DNA of 64,000 bases from Pseudomonas sp. GM48 (GCF_000282335.1 NZ_AKJM01000112.1:62001-126000), one strand, 5' to 3'; shown: positions 9,157-19,560, counted from the stretch's first letter. Numbers and translations are program-made. The notes: generated by a model not told the origin, from the letters alone.

Positions 9157-9960
9157 GTGGACAAGGTTCTGAACTTCAAACAAGGCCGCGTACCGCTGCT
9201 GATCAGCATGCCTCACGCCGGTGTGCGTCTGACACCTGCGGTCGAGGCCGGGTTGATCCCACAGGCGAAAAGCCTGCCGGACACCGACTGGCACATCCCG
9301 CAGCTGTACGATTTCGCCGCTGAACTGGGCGCCAGCACCCTGGCCGCCGAGTATTCGCGATTCGTCATCGACCTGAACCGTCCATCCGACGACAAACCGT
9401 TGTACGTCGGTGCGACCACCGGCTTGTACCCGGCCACGCTGTTCGACGGCGTGCCGTTGTTCCGCGAAGGGCTGGAGCCTTCGAAAGAGGAGCGCGCCAC
9501 CTATCTGGAGCAGATCTGGACGCCGTACCACAGCACCTTGCAGCAGGAACTGGCGCGGTTGAAAGCCGAGTTCGGCTACGCACTGTTGTTCGATGCGCAC
9601 TCGATCCGCTCGCTGATCCCGCACCTGTTCGACGGCAAACTGCCGGACTTCAACCTTGGCACATTCAATGGCGCCAGTTGCGATCCACAGTTGGCCAGTC
9701 AGCTGGAAGCCATCTGCGCGCTTCACGACAATTACACCCACGTGCTGAACGGGCGCTTCAAAGGCGGCCACATCACTCGCCATTACGGCAATCCGGCCGA
9801 GAACATCCACGCCGTACAACTGGAACTGGGGCAGTGCACGTACATGGAAGAGTTCGAGCCGTTCCGTTATCGCCCGGACCTGGCGGAGCCGACGCGTGTG
9901 GTGCTCAAGGAGTTGCTGCAAGGTCTGCTGGCCTGGGGCGAGAAGCACTACAACCGTTAA
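9157..9960 (+). CDS. hutG: N-formylglutamate deformylase
   Basis: A 267-residue zinc-dependent N-formylglutamate amidohydrolase giving glutamate and formate, the last step of the five-step (HutF-type) histidine route used by pseudomonads. Conserved elements are ISMPHAGVRLTP, DTDWHIPQLYDF, FVIDLNRPSDD, LLFDAHSIRS and NGRFKGGHITRHYGNP. The start is GTG 9157: AGGAGA at 9145-9150 overlaps the hutI stop and stands six bases away. Longer frames upstream lie inside hutI. This is the last gene of the operon, followed by a REP doublet and a 250-bp gap. Confidence 0.92.
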   Translation: MDKVLNFKQGRVPLLISMPHAGVRLTPAVEAGLIPQAKSLPDTDWHIPQLYDFAAELGASTLAAEYSRFVIDLNRPSDDKPLYVGATTGLYPATLFDGVPLFREGLEPSKEERATYLEQIWTPYHSTLQQELARLKAEFGYALLFDAHSIRSLIPHLFDGKLPDFNLGTFNGASCDPQLASQLEAICALHDNYTHVLNGRFKGGHITRHYGNPAENIHAVQLELGQCTYMEEFEPFRYRPDLAEPTRVVLKELLQGLLAWGEKHYNR

Positions 9961-9969
9961 ACCCCTTCG

Positions 9970-10076
9970 CATAACCCTGTGGGAGCGGGCTTGCTCGCGA
10001 AGGCGGTGGATCAGTCGACACTTGTATTGACAGACACACCGCCTTCGCGAGCAAGCCCGCTCCCACAGGTTATGCG
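9970..10076. repeat. Long-spacer REP doublet after hutG
   Basis: Long arms, 9976-10007 and 10038-10069, are exact complements through GGGAGCGGGCTTGCTCGC and on into GAAGGCGGT. The pairing extends outward to CATAACC/GGTTATG. The spacer belongs to the family with CAGTCGACA shared by seven other doublets here. It marks the end of the hut operon and could protect its 3' end. Confidence 0.9.
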
Positions 10077-10210
10077 TTCGGTTGGGCAGGACAGTCGCCA
10101 CCGTGCAAAACACGGTCGCCACAGGTCGCTTTCATCGCTCGTCTGCTGCGTAATGTTCTGGCCACGGTGCACTAGACACCGGCCCGACAATAATCCGCTG
10201 CCGCACGAGA

Positions 10211-11176
10211 ATGCTCTCTATGACAAGCCCCAAAGGTCTGTTCACCCGCTGTCTCTCAATCCTCTGCGGCACCGCTCTGTTGAGCGCTGGCGCCATGGCG
10301 GCGGACGACGCCTCCTGCAAAACCGTGCGCATGGGCGTGGTCAACTGGACCGACGTGATCGCCACCAGCGGCATGGCCGATGTGCTGCTCAACGGTCTCG
10401 GCTACGAAAGCAAGCAAACCAGCGCCGTGCAGCAAATCATCTTTGCCGGCATCCGCGACAAGCGCCTGGACATCTTCCTGGGTTACTGGAAACCGGCGAT
10501 GGATAAAAACATCGCACCGTTCGTGGCGGCCAATCAGGTGAAGGTCATGGACAAGCCGAGCCTGGCCGATGCCCAGGCCACCCTCGCGGTCCCTGACTAT
10601 GTGGCAGCGGCCGGCCTGAAAACCTTCGCCGACATCGCCAGGTTCAAGGACCAGCTAGGTGGCAAGATCTACGGCATCGAGCCGGGCAGCGGCGCCAACA
10701 CCACCATCAAGACCATGATCGAGACCAATCACTTCGGCCTGAAGGACTTCAAGCTGATCGAGTCCGGCGAAGCCGGGATGCTGGCGGCCGTGCAACGGGC
10801 GGTGAATCGCAAGGAGTTCGTGGTGTTCGTCGGCTGGACCCCGCACCCGATGAACATCAACATGAAGATCGCCTATCTGACCGGCAGCGAAGACGTTTAC
10901 GGGCCGAACGAAGGCGCAGCGACCGTCTCCAGCGTGACTGCCCCGGATTACGCCGAGCGCTGCCCGAACGTCAATCGACTGCTGGAGAACCTGACGTTCA
11001 CCGCCGCCCAGGAAAGCCAGTTGATGGTGCCGATCATGGAGCGTCAAACCGCTCAGGATGTCGCGAAAAAATGGCTGCGTGACCATCCCGAAGACTTGCA
11101 GCGCTGGCTAGCAGGGGTCAGCAGTTTTGATGGCAAGGACGGCATCGCCACGGTCCAGGCCAGCCTGAAGAACTGA
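10211..11176 (+). CDS. Orphan quaternary-amine (choline/betaine-type) binding protein
   Basis: A 321-residue OpuAC-fold periplasmic binding protein with a signal peptide (cleavage near SAGAMAAD) and two mature cysteines. Trp-rich ligand-cage segments (VVNWTDV, GYWKPAMD, GWTPHPMN) resemble choline-binding ChoX/CbcX-type proteins. ATG 10220 is an alternative start three codons in. No permease or ATPase gene is adjacent. Pseudomonas Cbc transporters are known to accept several separately encoded binding proteins, so an orphan is understandable. It is about 40% the same style as hutX but clearly not a recent copy. Ligand choline, betaine or carnitine is inferred from family only. Confidence 0.75.
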   Translation: MLSMTSPKGLFTRCLSILCGTALLSAGAMAADDASCKTVRMGVVNWTDVIATSGMADVLLNGLGYESKQTSAVQQIIFAGIRDKRLDIFLGYWKPAMDKNIAPFVAANQVKVMDKPSLADAQATLAVPDYVAAAGLKTFADIARFKDQLGGKIYGIEPGSGANTTIKTMIETNHFGLKDFKLIESGEAGMLAAVQRAVNRKEFVVFVGWTPHPMNINMKIAYLTGSEDVYGPNEGAATVSSVTAPDYAERCPNVNRLLENLTFTAAQESQLMVPIMERQTAQDVAKKWLRDHPEDLQRWLAGVSSFDGKDGIATVQASLKN

Positions 11177-11184
11177 CATCAAAA

Positions 11185-11279
11185 CCTGTGGGAGCGGGCT
11201 TGCTCGCGAAGGCGGATTGGCAGTCGACATAGAGGTTGAATGTGCTGGCCTCTTCGCGAGCAAGCCCGCTCCCACAGGA
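11185..11279. repeat. Long-spacer REP doublet
   Basis: Arms 11185-11212 and 11252-11278 with the GGGAGCGGGCTTGCTCGC core, arm-out, spacer containing GCAGTCGACAT as in the sister elements. It lies directly after the orphan binding-protein gene and before the esterase gene. Confidence 0.9.
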
Positions 11280-11323
11280 ACCTGGTCTTCCCATGCACCT
11301 CTGAAAAGGCTGACACCCGGCTC

Positions 11324-12229
11324 ATGGCTCCTTACCCTCTTTCCGAGCAGATGACGGCATTCGTCGAGAAAACCGTCAGTTTCAACAGCACCGACAGCAG
11401 CATCACCGGGTTGCGCCAGGCCTACAGCGAGATGTGCCGGGCGTTTACCCCGGCGCGCCCCGCCGGATTGTATGTGGTCGATTTCGAGTTGGCCGGTGTT
11501 GCTGTGCGTTCCTATCAGCCACCGGCCAGCGGTGCGTCGTGCATCGTTTATCTGCATGGCGGCGGCTGGGTGGTGGGGGACCTGGATTCCCACGATTTCA
11601 TTTGCGCCGAACTGGCCTCGACCCTCGGTGTACTGGTGATTGCCGTAGATTACCGCCTGGCGCCGGAGCATCCGTTTCCCGCCGCGTTCGATGATTGCCT
11701 GAAAGTCTGGCGAGCACTGCGCACCGGGCCGTTTCAACTCGACCCTGCGCGTACGCTGGTGGCCGGCGACAGTGCCGGTGGCAACCTCGCGGCGGCATTG
11801 TGCCTGGCGCTGCGCGATGCCGGCGAGCCGGTGCCGTGCGCACAGGTTCTGATCTATCCGGGGTTGGGCGGCGATCATCGGCTGCCGTCGCGCAGTGAGT
11901 GCATCGACGCGCCGTTACTCAGCAGCAGTGACGTCGATTGTTATCACGCGCTTTACCTGCGTGGCACCCGCCATCCGAACGCCTGCGCCATGCCATTGCT
12001 GGCCAGGGATTTCGGCGGACTGCCACCGGCATTGATCGCTGTGGCGCAATTCGATCCGTTGCGTGATGACGGCGTGCTGTATGCCGAGCGACTGAATGCG
12101 GCAGGCGTGGCTGCTACGCTTTATGTCGGCGAGGGCCTGGTCCATGGCTGTTTGCGCGCACGCGGGCAGGTGGCCGAGGTCGATGCGCTGTACGAAACCC
12201 TGTTCAGTTACCTGGCGGCAAAACTCTGA
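11324..12229 (+). CDS. Alpha/beta-hydrolase fold-3 esterase (HSL family)
   Basis: A 301-residue soluble esterase/lipase of the hormone-sensitive-lipase family. The oxyanion motif HGGGW is at 78-82 and the nucleophile elbow GDSAGG has Ser150. The acid is Asp244 or Asp248 (FDPLRDD) and the base is probably His274 (LVHGC). ATG 11324 is chosen because the frame upstream runs into the REP; no strong ribosome site is visible. It is flanked by a REP and by the pip gene 104 bp on. The physiological ester is unknown; acetyl or short-chain esters are usual for the family. Confidence 0.8.
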   Translation: MAPYPLSEQMTAFVEKTVSFNSTDSSITGLRQAYSEMCRAFTPARPAGLYVVDFELAGVAVRSYQPPASGASCIVYLHGGGWVVGDLDSHDFICAELASTLGVLVIAVDYRLAPEHPFPAAFDDCLKVWRALRTGPFQLDPARTLVAGDSAGGNLAAALCLALRDAGEPVPCAQVLIYPGLGGDHRLPSRSECIDAPLLSSSDVDCYHALYLRGTRHPNACAMPLLARDFGGLPPALIAVAQFDPLRDDGVLYAERLNAAGVAATLYVGEGLVHGCLRARGQVAEVDALYETLFSYLAAKL

Positions 12230-12333
12230 CTTCGCACGGGCATGCTCATTGACGTAATTCGGGTTTATGATGCCGGACGGCAGAATAATAGAAGTCCCCC
12301 CAGGGATGAACTCGACCCCTTACGGAGTGCGCA

Positions 12334-13305
12334 ATGCAGACTTTGTACCCACAGATCAAACCCTACGCCCGGCACGATCTGGCTGTCGATGCAACCCACA
12401 CCCTGTACGTCGACGAAAGCGGTTCACCGGAAGGTTTGCCGGTGGTGTTCATCCACGGCGGCCCCGGCGCCGGATGTGATGCCCAGAGTCGTTGCTTCTT
12501 CGATCCCAACCTCTATCGCATTGTCACTTTCGATCAGCGTGGTTGCGGTCGCTCCACCCCCCACGCCAGCCTGGAAAACAACACCACCTGGGATCTGGTC
12601 GCCGACCTTGAGCGGATTCGCCAGCATCTGGGCATCGACAAATGGGTACTGTTTGGCGGCTCCTGGGGTTCGACCCTCGCACTGGCCTACGCTCAAACCC
12701 ACCCTGAGCGGGTACACGGCCTGATCCTGCGCGGGATCTTTCTCTGCCGTCCGCAGGAAATCGAATGGTTCTACCAGGCCGGCGCCAGCCGTCTGTTCCC
12801 CGACTACTGGCAGGACTACATCGCGCCGATCCCTCTGGACGAGCGCGGCGACTTGCTCACCGCGTTCCACAAGCGACTGGTCGGCAACGACCAGATTGCC
12901 CAGATGCACGCGGCCAAGGCCTGGTCCACCTGGGAGGGCCGCACCGCGACCCTGCGTCCTAACCCGCTGGTCGTCGATCGCTTCTCCGAGCCACAACGGG
13001 CATTGTCGATTGCCCGCATCGAATGCCACTACTTCAGCAACCACGCCTTCATGGAGCCGAACCAGCTGATCCGCAACATGGGCAAGATCGCCCATTTGCC
13101 CGGCGTGATCATCCATGGCCGCTATGACGTGATCTGCCCGCTGGATAACGCCTGGGAACTGCATCAAGCCTGGCCGAACAGCGAACTGCAGGTCATCCGC
13201 GATGCCGGTCATGCCGCTTCCGAACCGGGAATCACCGACGCGCTGGTACGCGCCGCCGATCAGATGGCCCGGCGTCTGCTCGACCTGCCGCCAGAAGAAG
13301 CATGA
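12334..13305 (+). CDS. pip: Proline iminopeptidase
   Basis: A 323-residue serine peptidase (S33) releasing N-terminal proline from peptides. HGGPGAG is at 41-47, FDQRGCGRS follows, and [10 protein letters not shown] holds Ser110. The Asp of HGRYDVICP and the His of [10 protein letters not shown] complete the triad. The start ATG 12334 follows a GGAG at about 12323. It overlaps the dtd start by four bases (ATGA), the pairing seen widely in pseudomonads. Cytoplasmic, no signal peptide. Confidence 0.93.
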   Translation: MQTLYPQIKPYARHDLAVDATHTLYVDESGSPEGLPVVFIHGGPGAGCDAQSRCFFDPNLYRIVTFDQRGCGRSTPHASLENNTTWDLVADLERIRQHLGIDKWVLFGGSWGSTLALAYAQTHPERVHGLILRGIFLCRPQEIEWFYQAGASRLFPDYWQDYIAPIPLDERGDLLTAFHKRLVGNDQIAQMHAAKAWSTWEGRTATLRPNPLVVDRFSEPQRALSIARIECHYFSNHAFMEPNQLIRNMGKIAHLPGVIIHGRYDVICPLDNAWELHQAWPNSELQVIRDAGHAASEPGITDALVRAADQMARRLLDLPPEEA

Positions 13306-13739
13306 AGGGCCTGCTGCAGCGCGTGCGCGGCGCGCGGGTGGAGGTTGCGGGCGAAGTCGTGGGTGCCGTCGATCAGGGGTTGCTGGTCCTGGTAGCCGTC
13401 GAGCCCGACGACACGCGGGCCAGCGCCGACAAACTTCTTAATAAGCTGCTTAACTATCGGGTGTTCAGTGACGCTGAGGGCAAGATGAATCTGTCCCTGG
13501 CGGATGTGGGCGGCGGGCTGCTGCTGGTCTCTCAGTTCACTCTGGCCGCCGATACTAAAAACGGGTTGCGTCCGAGTTTCTCGACCGCGGCCCCTCCGGC
13601 GCTGGGCGAGGAGTTATTCGACTATCTATTAAGTAAAGCGAAACAGGTGCATGGCACTGTGGCATCAGGTAGATTCGGCGCGGATATGCAGGTGCACCTG
13701 GTCAATGATGGCCCGGTAACCTTCCTGTTACAGACCTGA
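13302..13739 (+). CDS. dtd: D-aminoacyl-tRNA deacylase
   Basis: A 145-residue DTD protein of normal length that hydrolyses D-amino acids (and glycine mischarged on tRNA-Ala) from tRNA. Two signatures are visible: [17 protein letters not shown] near residues 79-95 and the cross-subunit GP cis-proline motif in NDGPVTF near the C-terminus. It is coupled to pip by a four-base overlap. A 321-bp non-coding stretch follows. Confidence 0.95.
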   Translation: MKGLLQRVRGARVEVAGEVVGAVDQGLLVLVAVEPDDTRASADKLLNKLLNYRVFSDAEGKMNLSLADVGGGLLLVSQFTLAADTKNGLRPSFSTAAPPALGEELFDYLLSKAKQVHGTVASGRFGADMQVHLVNDGPVTFLLQT

Positions 13740-14060
13740 AAGCGCTTGAAACAAGTTTTTACGCTCATTTCGACTGAAAACAGGGTTTTTTCGCGATAAA
13801 TACTTTGTTACCCCTGATGCGTTGTAACGCGGCCTACTAGATAATCGCGCGCTACGGGGATCAGCGTTCGTTGGTCCATTTTGACTTAGGTAGAGACTTG
13901 TCCGGATCCGATTGGGGAATCATTTCGCCCCAGCGGAGTCGGAACAATGCTCGCCAACTTGGCAAGAGTGGTTTGCAAGGGCGGTTTTTTCATACCGCAC
14001 ACCGTGCAGACCCTTTAACTGGCCGTTGGTTTTTTGATCTGTTTTCGGCGAGGGTTGCTC
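13740..14060 (+). other. Non-coding gap upstream of opgG
   Basis: This 321-bp AT-richer stretch has no credible gene. It holds several T-runs and a candidate -10 (GATAAT at 13840-13845) without a well-spaced -35. It must carry the opgGH promoter and leader; osmotic control of opgGH is known in other bacteria, but I cannot point to the element here. Short weak hairpins (for example CTTGAAACAAG just after dtd) are not convincing terminators. Confidence 0.6.
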
Positions 14061-15875
14061 GTGATTGTTAGTCCCTGTAACGCACCAAAATTGTCTGCCA
14101 AACGGTTGCGCAGCGCCCTGGTAGCGGGCTCTGCATTGCTCTGCCTGCTCAGCGCCGGCCAGCTTTGGGCATTCAGTCTGGATGATGTATCGGCCAAGGC
14201 AAAAGAGCTGGCCGCGCAGAAATACGAAGCGCCGCGCAGTAACCTGCCGAACGAGTTCCGCGACATGAAATTCGCGGACTATCAGAAAATTCGTTTTCTG
14301 ACGGAAAAAGCCGAATGGGCCGATCAGAAGACGCCGTTCAAGCTGTCCTTCTATCACCAGGGCATGCATTTCGATACGCCGGTGAAAATCAACGAAATCA
14401 CGGCGAACACCGTCGAAGAGATCAAATACGACCCGAGTCGTTTCGACTTCGGCGACATGAAATTCGATCCCAAGGCCACTGAGCAACTGGGCTATGCCGG
14501 TTTCCGTGTGCTGTACCCGATCAACAAGGCCGACAAGCAAGACGAAATCATGACCATGCTCGGCGCGAGCTACTTCCGCGTCGTCGGCAAGGGCCACGTC
14601 TATGGTTTGTCCGCTCGCGGCATGGCGCTCGATACCGCATTGCCGTCCGGCGAAGAATTCCCGCGTTTCCGCGAGTTCTGGATTCAGCAGCCCAAGCCAG
14701 GCGACAAGCACCTGGTGATCTTCGCCCTGCTGGACTCTCCTCGTGCCACCGGTGCCTATCGCCTGATTCTGCGTCCGGGCAGCGACACCATCGTCGACGT
14801 CAAGGCGCAGATGTTCCTGCGTGACAAGGTGGGCAAACTGGGTATCGCCCCGTTGACCAGCATGTACCTGTTCGGCGCCAACCAGCCGTCGAAAGTGCTG
14901 AACTACCGTCGCGAGCTGCACGACTCCAGCGGCCTGGCGATCCATGCCGGCAACGGCGAGTGGATCTGGCGTCCGCTGAACAACCCGAAACACCTGGCCG
15001 TGAGCAACTTCAGCGTGGAAAACCCGCGTGGGTTCGGTCTGCTGCAACGTGGCCGCGACTTCAGCCACTATGAAGACCTCGACGATCGCTACGACAAACG
15101 CCCTAGTGCCTGGATCGAACCGAAAGGCGAGTGGGGCAAGGGCACCGTCGATCTGGTCGAAATTCCGACCGCCGACGAAACCAACGACAATATCGTTGCG
15201 TTCTGGAACCCGGAAAAACTGCCGGAACCTGGCCAGCCGCTCGATGTCGCTTATCGTATGCACTGGACCATGGACGAGTCGGCGATTCACGCGCCGGACA
15301 GCGCCTGGGTCAAACAGACCCTGCGTTCCACTGGTGACGTCAAACAGTCCAACCTGATTCGTCAGCCGGACGGCAGCGTTGCCTACCTGGTGGACTTCGA
15401 AGGCCCGTCCCTGGCGGCATTGCCGGCAGAAGCGGAGGTTCGCAGCCAGGTCAGCGTCGGCGACAACGCCGAACTGGTGGAAAACAGCGTGCGCTACAAC
15501 CCTGAAACCAAGGGCTGGCGCCTGACCCTGCGGATGAAGATCAAGGATCCGGGCAAGGCCACCGAGATGCGTGCCGCGCTGGTGCAGAACATCGTGCCGG
15601 CGGATCTGGCCAAGACGTCGATTCCGTCGTCAAATTCGTCGGTTGCCAAGGCCGACAAGGTTGCCGCCAAGCAACAAGAGAAAGAGGACAAGGAAGCCAA
15701 GCAAGCGGAGGCCAAGCAGGCTGACGCGAAGCCTGTTGCAGATGCCAAGGACAAGGCCAATAAAGACGCCAAGCAGCCTGCCGCTGCCGACGCGGCCCCA
15801 GCCACACCGGAATCGGCCCCGACTGAAGAAGTCCTGACCGAGACCTGGAGCTATCAGTTGCCTGCCGATGAGTAA
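14061..15875 (+). CDS. opgG: OpgG, periplasmic glucan biosynthesis protein
   Basis: A 604-residue periplasmic protein needed for osmoregulated periplasmic glucans, probably acting on branching of the beta-glucan chain. GTG 14061 is chosen because GAGGG at 14050-14054 lies six bases ahead. The signal peptide then reads through [13 protein letters not shown] to about QLWAFS. The body matches the OpgG/OpgD fold ([43 protein letters not shown]). A 63-residue Lys/Ala/Glu/Pro-rich segment (about 528-590) is inserted before the last 14 ordinary residues ([14 protein letters not shown]). It overlaps opgH by eight bases. Confidence 0.93.
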   Translation: MIVSPCNAPKLSAKRLRSALVAGSALLCLLSAGQLWAFSLDDVSAKAKELAAQKYEAPRSNLPNEFRDMKFADYQKIRFLTEKAEWADQKTPFKLSFYHQGMHFDTPVKINEITANTVEEIKYDPSRFDFGDMKFDPKATEQLGYAGFRVLYPINKADKQDEIMTMLGASYFRVVGKGHVYGLSARGMALDTALPSGEEFPRFREFWIQQPKPGDKHLVIFALLDSPRATGAYRLILRPGSDTIVDVKAQMFLRDKVGKLGIAPLTSMYLFGANQPSKVLNYRRELHDSSGLAIHAGNGEWIWRPLNNPKHLAVSNFSVENPRGFGLLQRGRDFSHYEDLDDRYDKRPSAWIEPKGEWGKGTVDLVEIPTADETNDNIVAFWNPEKLPEPGQPLDVAYRMHWTMDESAIHAPDSAWVKQTLRSTGDVKQSNLIRQPDGSVAYLVDFEGPSLAALPAEAEVRSQVSVGDNAELVENSVRYNPETKGWRLTLRMKIKDPGKATEMRAALVQNIVPADLAKTSIPSSNSSVAKADKVAAKQQEKEDKEAKQAEAKQADAKPVADAKDKANKDAKQPAAADAAPATPESAPTEEVLTETWSYQLPADE

Positions 15876-18438
15876 CTCTCAAGTACGGCCAGAATCTCTT
15901 TCCGAGTATCTGGCGCATTTGCCGATGACCGACGAGCAGCGCGCGGAACTCGCGGGCTGCCAGTCTTTCAGCGAATTGCATGAACGCCTGTCGTCATCGA
16001 CGTTCGATGCCCCGACCGAAGCCGCCCAGGCTTCGGTCGGCAAACGCCTGACCCTGAGCACCGCCGAAGAGCTGCAGGACGCGGAAATGCTGGCGCTCGA
16101 CGCCAACGGCCGGGTCTGCCTCAAGGCGACTCCGCCTATTCGTCGGACCAAGGTTGTGCCGGAGCCGTGGCGCACCAACATTCTGGTGCGCGGCTGGCGT
16201 CGGATGACCGGTCGCACCAACCCGCCGAAGCCGCCGAAGGACGAACGGGTGCTGCCGGCTGCGCGCTGGCGCACGGTCGGTTCGATCCGTCGCTATATTC
16301 TGCTGCTGCTGATGCTCGGCCAGACCATCGTCGCCGGCTGGTACATGAAAGGCATCATGCCGTACCAGGGCTGGTCGTTCGTCGACCTCAACGAAGTGCT
16401 GCACCAACCGCTGATGCAAACCGCCACGCAGGTGCTGCCGTATGCGTTGCAGACCAGCATCCTGATCCTGTTCGGGATTCTGTTCTGCTGGGTATCGGCC
16501 GGTTTCTGGACCGCGCTGATGGGCTTCCTCGAGTTGCTCACCGGTCACGACAAGTACCGTATCTCCGGTAAAAGTGCGGGCAACGAGCCGATTCCAAAGG
16601 ATGCGCGTACCGCCCTGGTGATGCCGATCTGCAACGAAGACGTGCCTCGGGTATTCGCCGGCCTGCGGGCGACCTTCGAGTCGGTTGCGGCCACGGGTGA
16701 CCTGGACCGCTTCGACTTCTTCGTCCTCAGTGACAGTAACGACGCCGATATCTGCGTCGCCGAGCAACAGGCCTGGCTGGACGTCTGCCGCGAAGCCGGT
16801 GGCTTCGGCAAGATCTTCTATCGCCGCCGCCGTCGTCGCGTAAAACGTAAAAGCGGCAACCTCGACGACTTCTGCCGTCGTTGGGGCGGTGACTACAAGT
16901 ACATGGTCGTACTCGATGCCGACTCCGTGATGAGCGGCGAGTGCCTGACCAGTCTGGTGCGCCTGATGGAAGCCACGCCGGATGCCGGGATCATCCAGAC
17001 CGCGCCGCGTGCGTCGGGCATGGACACCTTGTATGCGCGCATGCAGCAGTTCGCCACTCGTGTGTATGGCCCGCTGTTCACCGCCGGTCTGCACTTCTGG
17101 CAACTGGGCGAGTCGCACTACTGGGGCCACAACGCGATCATCCGCATGAAGCCGTTCATCGATCACTGCGCCCTGGCGCCGTTGCCCGGTAAAGGTGCAT
17201 TCTCCGGTGCGATCCTGTCCCACGACTTCGTCGAAGCCGCGCTGATGCGCCGTGCCGGCTGGGGCGTGTGGATTGCCTACGACTTGCCGGGCAGCTATGA
17301 AGAACTGCCGCCAAACCTGCTGGACGAACTCAAGCGTGACCGTCGCTGGTGCCACGGTAACCTGATGAACTTCCGCCTGTTCCTGGTCAAGGGCATGCAC
17401 CCGGTGCACCGTGCGGTGTTCCTGACCGGCGTGATGTCCTATCTGTCGGCGCCGTTGTGGTTCTTCTTCCTGGTGTTGTCGACCGCGCTGCTGGCGGTCA
17501 ACACGCTGATGGAGCCGCAGTACTTCCTGGAACCGCGCCAGCTCTATCCGCTGTGGCCGCAATGGCACCCGGACAAGGCGATTGCGCTGTTCTCGACGAC
17601 CATCGTGCTGCTGTTCCTGCCGAAGCTGTTGAGCATCATCCTGATCTGGGCCAAGGGTGCGAAAGAGTTCGGCGGCAAGTTCAAGGTGACCCTGTCGATG
17701 CTGCTGGAGATGCTGTTCTCCATGCTGCTGGCACCGGTGCGGATGATTTTCCACACCCGTTTCGTCCTCGCCGCGTTCCTCGGCTGGGCCGCGACCTGGA
17801 ACTCGCCGCAACGCGACGACGACTCCACGCCGTGGAGCGAAGCGGTCAAGCGCCACGGTCCGCAAACCTTGCTGGGCTTCTTCTGGGCCATGCTGGTGAT
17901 CTGGCTGAACCCGAGCTTCCTGTGGTGGCTGGTGCCGATTGTCGGTTCGTTGATGCTGTCGATCCCGGTATCGGTGATCTCCAGCCGTGTCGGCCTGGGC
18001 CTCAAGTCCCGTGACGAGAGCCTGTTCCTGATCCCTGAGGAATACAATCCGCCGCAGGCATTGCTGGCCACTGACCAGTACACCCACGAAAACCGCTGGC
18101 ACGCACTGAATGACGGTTTCGTCCGTTCGGTGGTCGATCCACAGCAGAACGCCCTGGCGTGCTCGCTGGCGACCTCGCGTCACCGTGAGGCCGAGCCGAT
18201 TGAATGGCTGCGGGTCGAGCGGGTACGCCATGCAATGAAAGTCGGTCCTGAAGGGCTGACCAACAACGAGCGTGTGCAGTTGCTCAGTGACCCGGTGGCC
18301 CTGGCCCGCCTGCATGAGCAGGTCTGGAGCGAAGGTCATGCCGAGTGGCTGGACGCGTGGCGCAAGTCGGTCAAGGCCGACCCCCATGCACCGCTGCTGC
18401 CGCTCAAGCCGCTGAGCGTCCAGCCTCAGTTGGCCTGA
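15868..18438 (+). CDS. opgH: OpgH, membrane glucosyltransferase
   Basis: An 856-residue inner-membrane GT2 glucosyltransferase polymerising beta-1,2-linked glucose from UDP-glucose for periplasmic glucans. The N-terminal cytoplasmic part (about 1-140) is followed by two membrane helices. The catalytic domain starts near [18 protein letters not shown], with the DADS acceptor motif ([12 protein letters not shown]) and the RRW motif ([10 protein letters not shown]). Several C-terminal helices then follow. The length agrees with pseudomonad OpgH. It overlaps opgG, so the two are co-translated. A REP doublet and a strong terminator end the operon. Confidence 0.95.
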   Translation: MSNSQVRPESLSEYLAHLPMTDEQRAELAGCQSFSELHERLSSSTFDAPTEAAQASVGKRLTLSTAEELQDAEMLALDANGRVCLKATPPIRRTKVVPEPWRTNILVRGWRRMTGRTNPPKPPKDERVLPAARWRTVGSIRRYILLLLMLGQTIVAGWYMKGIMPYQGWSFVDLNEVLHQPLMQTATQVLPYALQTSILILFGILFCWVSAGFWTALMGFLELLTGHDKYRISGKSAGNEPIPKDARTALVMPICNEDVPRVFAGLRATFESVAATGDLDRFDFFVLSDSNDADICVAEQQAWLDVCREAGGFGKIFYRRRRRRVKRKSGNLDDFCRRWGGDYKYMVVLDADSVMSGECLTSLVRLMEATPDAGIIQTAPRASGMDTLYARMQQFATRVYGPLFTAGLHFWQLGESHYWGHNAIIRMKPFIDHCALAPLPGKGAFSGAILSHDFVEAALMRRAGWGVWIAYDLPGSYEELPPNLLDELKRDRRWCHGNLMNFRLFLVKGMHPVHRAVFLTGVMSYLSAPLWFFFLVLSTALLAVNTLMEPQYFLEPRQLYPLWPQWHPDKAIALFSTTIVLLFLPKLLSIILIWAKGAKEFGGKFKVTLSMLLEMLFSMLLAPVRMIFHTRFVLAAFLGWAATWNSPQRDDDSTPWSEAVKRHGPQTLLGFFWAMLVIWLNPSFLWWLVPIVGSLMLSIPVSVISSRVGLGLKSRDESLFLIPEEYNPPQALLATDQYTHENRWHALNDGFVRSVVDPQQNALACSLATSRHREAEPIEWLRVERVRHAMKVGPEGLTNNERVQLLSDPVALARLHEQVWSEGHAEWLDAWRKSVKADPHAPLLPLKPLSVQPQLA

Positions 18439-18444
18439 AAGAAA

Positions 18445-18544
18445 TGTAGGAGCGAGCTTGCTCGCGATGGACTCAAGAGCGCCGCGTTTAGTCAGTAAGC
18501 GCGCGTTATCGTTAACGACCATCGCGAGCAAGCTCGCTCCTACA
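18445..18544. repeat. REP doublet, variant core, after opgH
   Basis: Arms 18445-18470 and 18519-18544 are exact complements (TAGGAGCGAGCTTGCTCGCG), arm-out, about 48-base spacer. Its core differs from the majority type at two positions. It stands directly before the opgGH terminator. Confidence 0.9.
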
Positions 18545-18548
18545 CAAG

Positions 18549-18574
18549 CCCCGCTACCCAGCGGGGTTTTTTTT
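18549..18574 (+). terminator. Rho-independent terminator of opgGH
   Basis: Stem CCCCGC (18549-18554), loop TACCCA, stem GCGGGG (18561-18566), followed by eight T. A classical intrinsic terminator about 110 bp after the opgH stop. Confidence 0.9.
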
Positions 18575-18594
18575 GCCTGATCGTTCCCAAACCC

Positions 18595-18622
18595 TTGTGC
18601 AAACGGGCGAGTAGTTTAGGAT
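18595..18622 (+). promoter_or_regulatory. Candidate sigma-70 promoter of the amino-acid ABC operon
   Basis: TTGTGC (18595-18600), 16-base spacer, TAGGAT (18617-18622), just after the opgGH terminator and about 110 bp before the binding-protein gene. Both hexamers deviate from consensus, so this is tentative. Confidence 0.35.
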
Positions 18623-18730
18623 CCGTCCCCGAATTGGTGTGCCCGGATAATTTTTGTCCGTATTGGTGCGTTTCCTCCCGGGGAGCCGCCATTTTTGCGC
18701 GCCTCACAACGCAATGGTTTTGGGGACTTG

Positions 18731-19531
18731 ATGATGAAGAAGTATCTGTCGATGCTGCTGGTCGGCGTCACGGCACTGGTTGCAGTCAACGCGGCGCAGG
18801 CCGGTGCCATCGATGACGCGGTCAAGCGCGGCACGTTGAAAGTCGGCATGGACCCGACCTACATGCCGTTCGAAATGACCAACAAGCGTGGCGAAATCAT
18901 CGGTTTCGAAGTCGACATTCTCAAAGCCATGTCCAAGGCCATGGGTGTCAAGCTGGAGCTGGTGTCCACCGGTTACGACGGCATCATCCCGGCCCTGCTG
19001 ACCGACAAGTTCGACATGATCGGCAGCGGCATGACCCTGACCCAGGAACGCAACCTGCGCCTGAACTTCAGCGAACCGTTCATCGTGGTCGGCCAGACGC
19101 TGCTGATCCGCAATGAGCTGGAAGGCACTATCCAGTCCTATAAAGACCTGAACACTGCCGACTATCGCATCACCTCCAAACTCGGCACCACCGGCGAAAT
19201 GGTTGCCAAAAAGCTCATCTCCAAAGCCAAGTACCACGGTTACGACAACGAGCAGGAAGCGGTGCTCGACGTGGTCAACGGCAAGGCTGACGCCTTCATC
19301 TACGACGCGCCGTACAACGTCGTGGCAGTGAACAAGGTCGGCAACGGCAAACTGGTGTTCCTCGACAAGCCGTTCACCTACGAACCGCTGGCTTTCGGTT
19401 TGAAGAAGGGTGATTACGACAGCATCAACTTCATCAACAACTTCCTGCACCAGATCCACGAAGACGGCACCTACGATCGCATCCATGACAAGTGGTTCAA
19501 GAGCAGCGAGTGGCTCAAGGACATGGAATAA
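18731..19531 (+). CDS. Polar amino-acid ABC importer, periplasmic binding protein
   Basis: A 266-residue SBP_bac_3 protein. A signal peptide (MMKKYLSMLLVGVTALVAVNAAQA) is followed by the typical start of the mature domain (VKRGTLKVGMDPTYMPFEM), then GFEVDILKAMSKAMG and FDMIGSGMTLTQERNLRLNFSEPF. ATG 18731 fits the signal peptide; an ATG three bases on is equally possible. The permease and ATPase follow after a REP doublet. This trio next to opgGH and a chemoreceptor is conserved in Pseudomonas. The ligand cannot be read from the sequence. Confidence 0.88.
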   Translation: MMKKYLSMLLVGVTALVAVNAAQAGAIDDAVKRGTLKVGMDPTYMPFEMTNKRGEIIGFEVDILKAMSKAMGVKLELVSTGYDGIIPALLTDKFDMIGSGMTLTQERNLRLNFSEPFIVVGQTLLIRNELEGTIQSYKDLNTADYRITSKLGTTGEMVAKKLISKAKYHGYDNEQEAVLDVVNGKADAFIYDAPYNVVAVNKVGNGKLVFLDKPFTYEPLAFGLKKGDYDSINFINNFLHQIHEDGTYDRIHDKWFKSSEWLKDME

Positions 19532-19560
19532 GGCCCGGTCAGACAGACCGAGTTGTCCCA

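Noticed and set aside
12249-12289. Promoter for pip (TTGACG)
   Set aside because: The candidate -10 elements (TATGAT, AATAAT) are at the wrong distances (11 and 29 bases).
15994-18531. A very long open frame (845 codons) antisense to opgH, and similar ones opposite ponA (47878-50079), gltB (61725-63413), phaC genes and the chemoreceptor
   Set aside because: They mirror the codon phase of high-GC genes on the other strand, have His/Arg/Gln-rich composition and no recognisable domains. The sense genes are certain.
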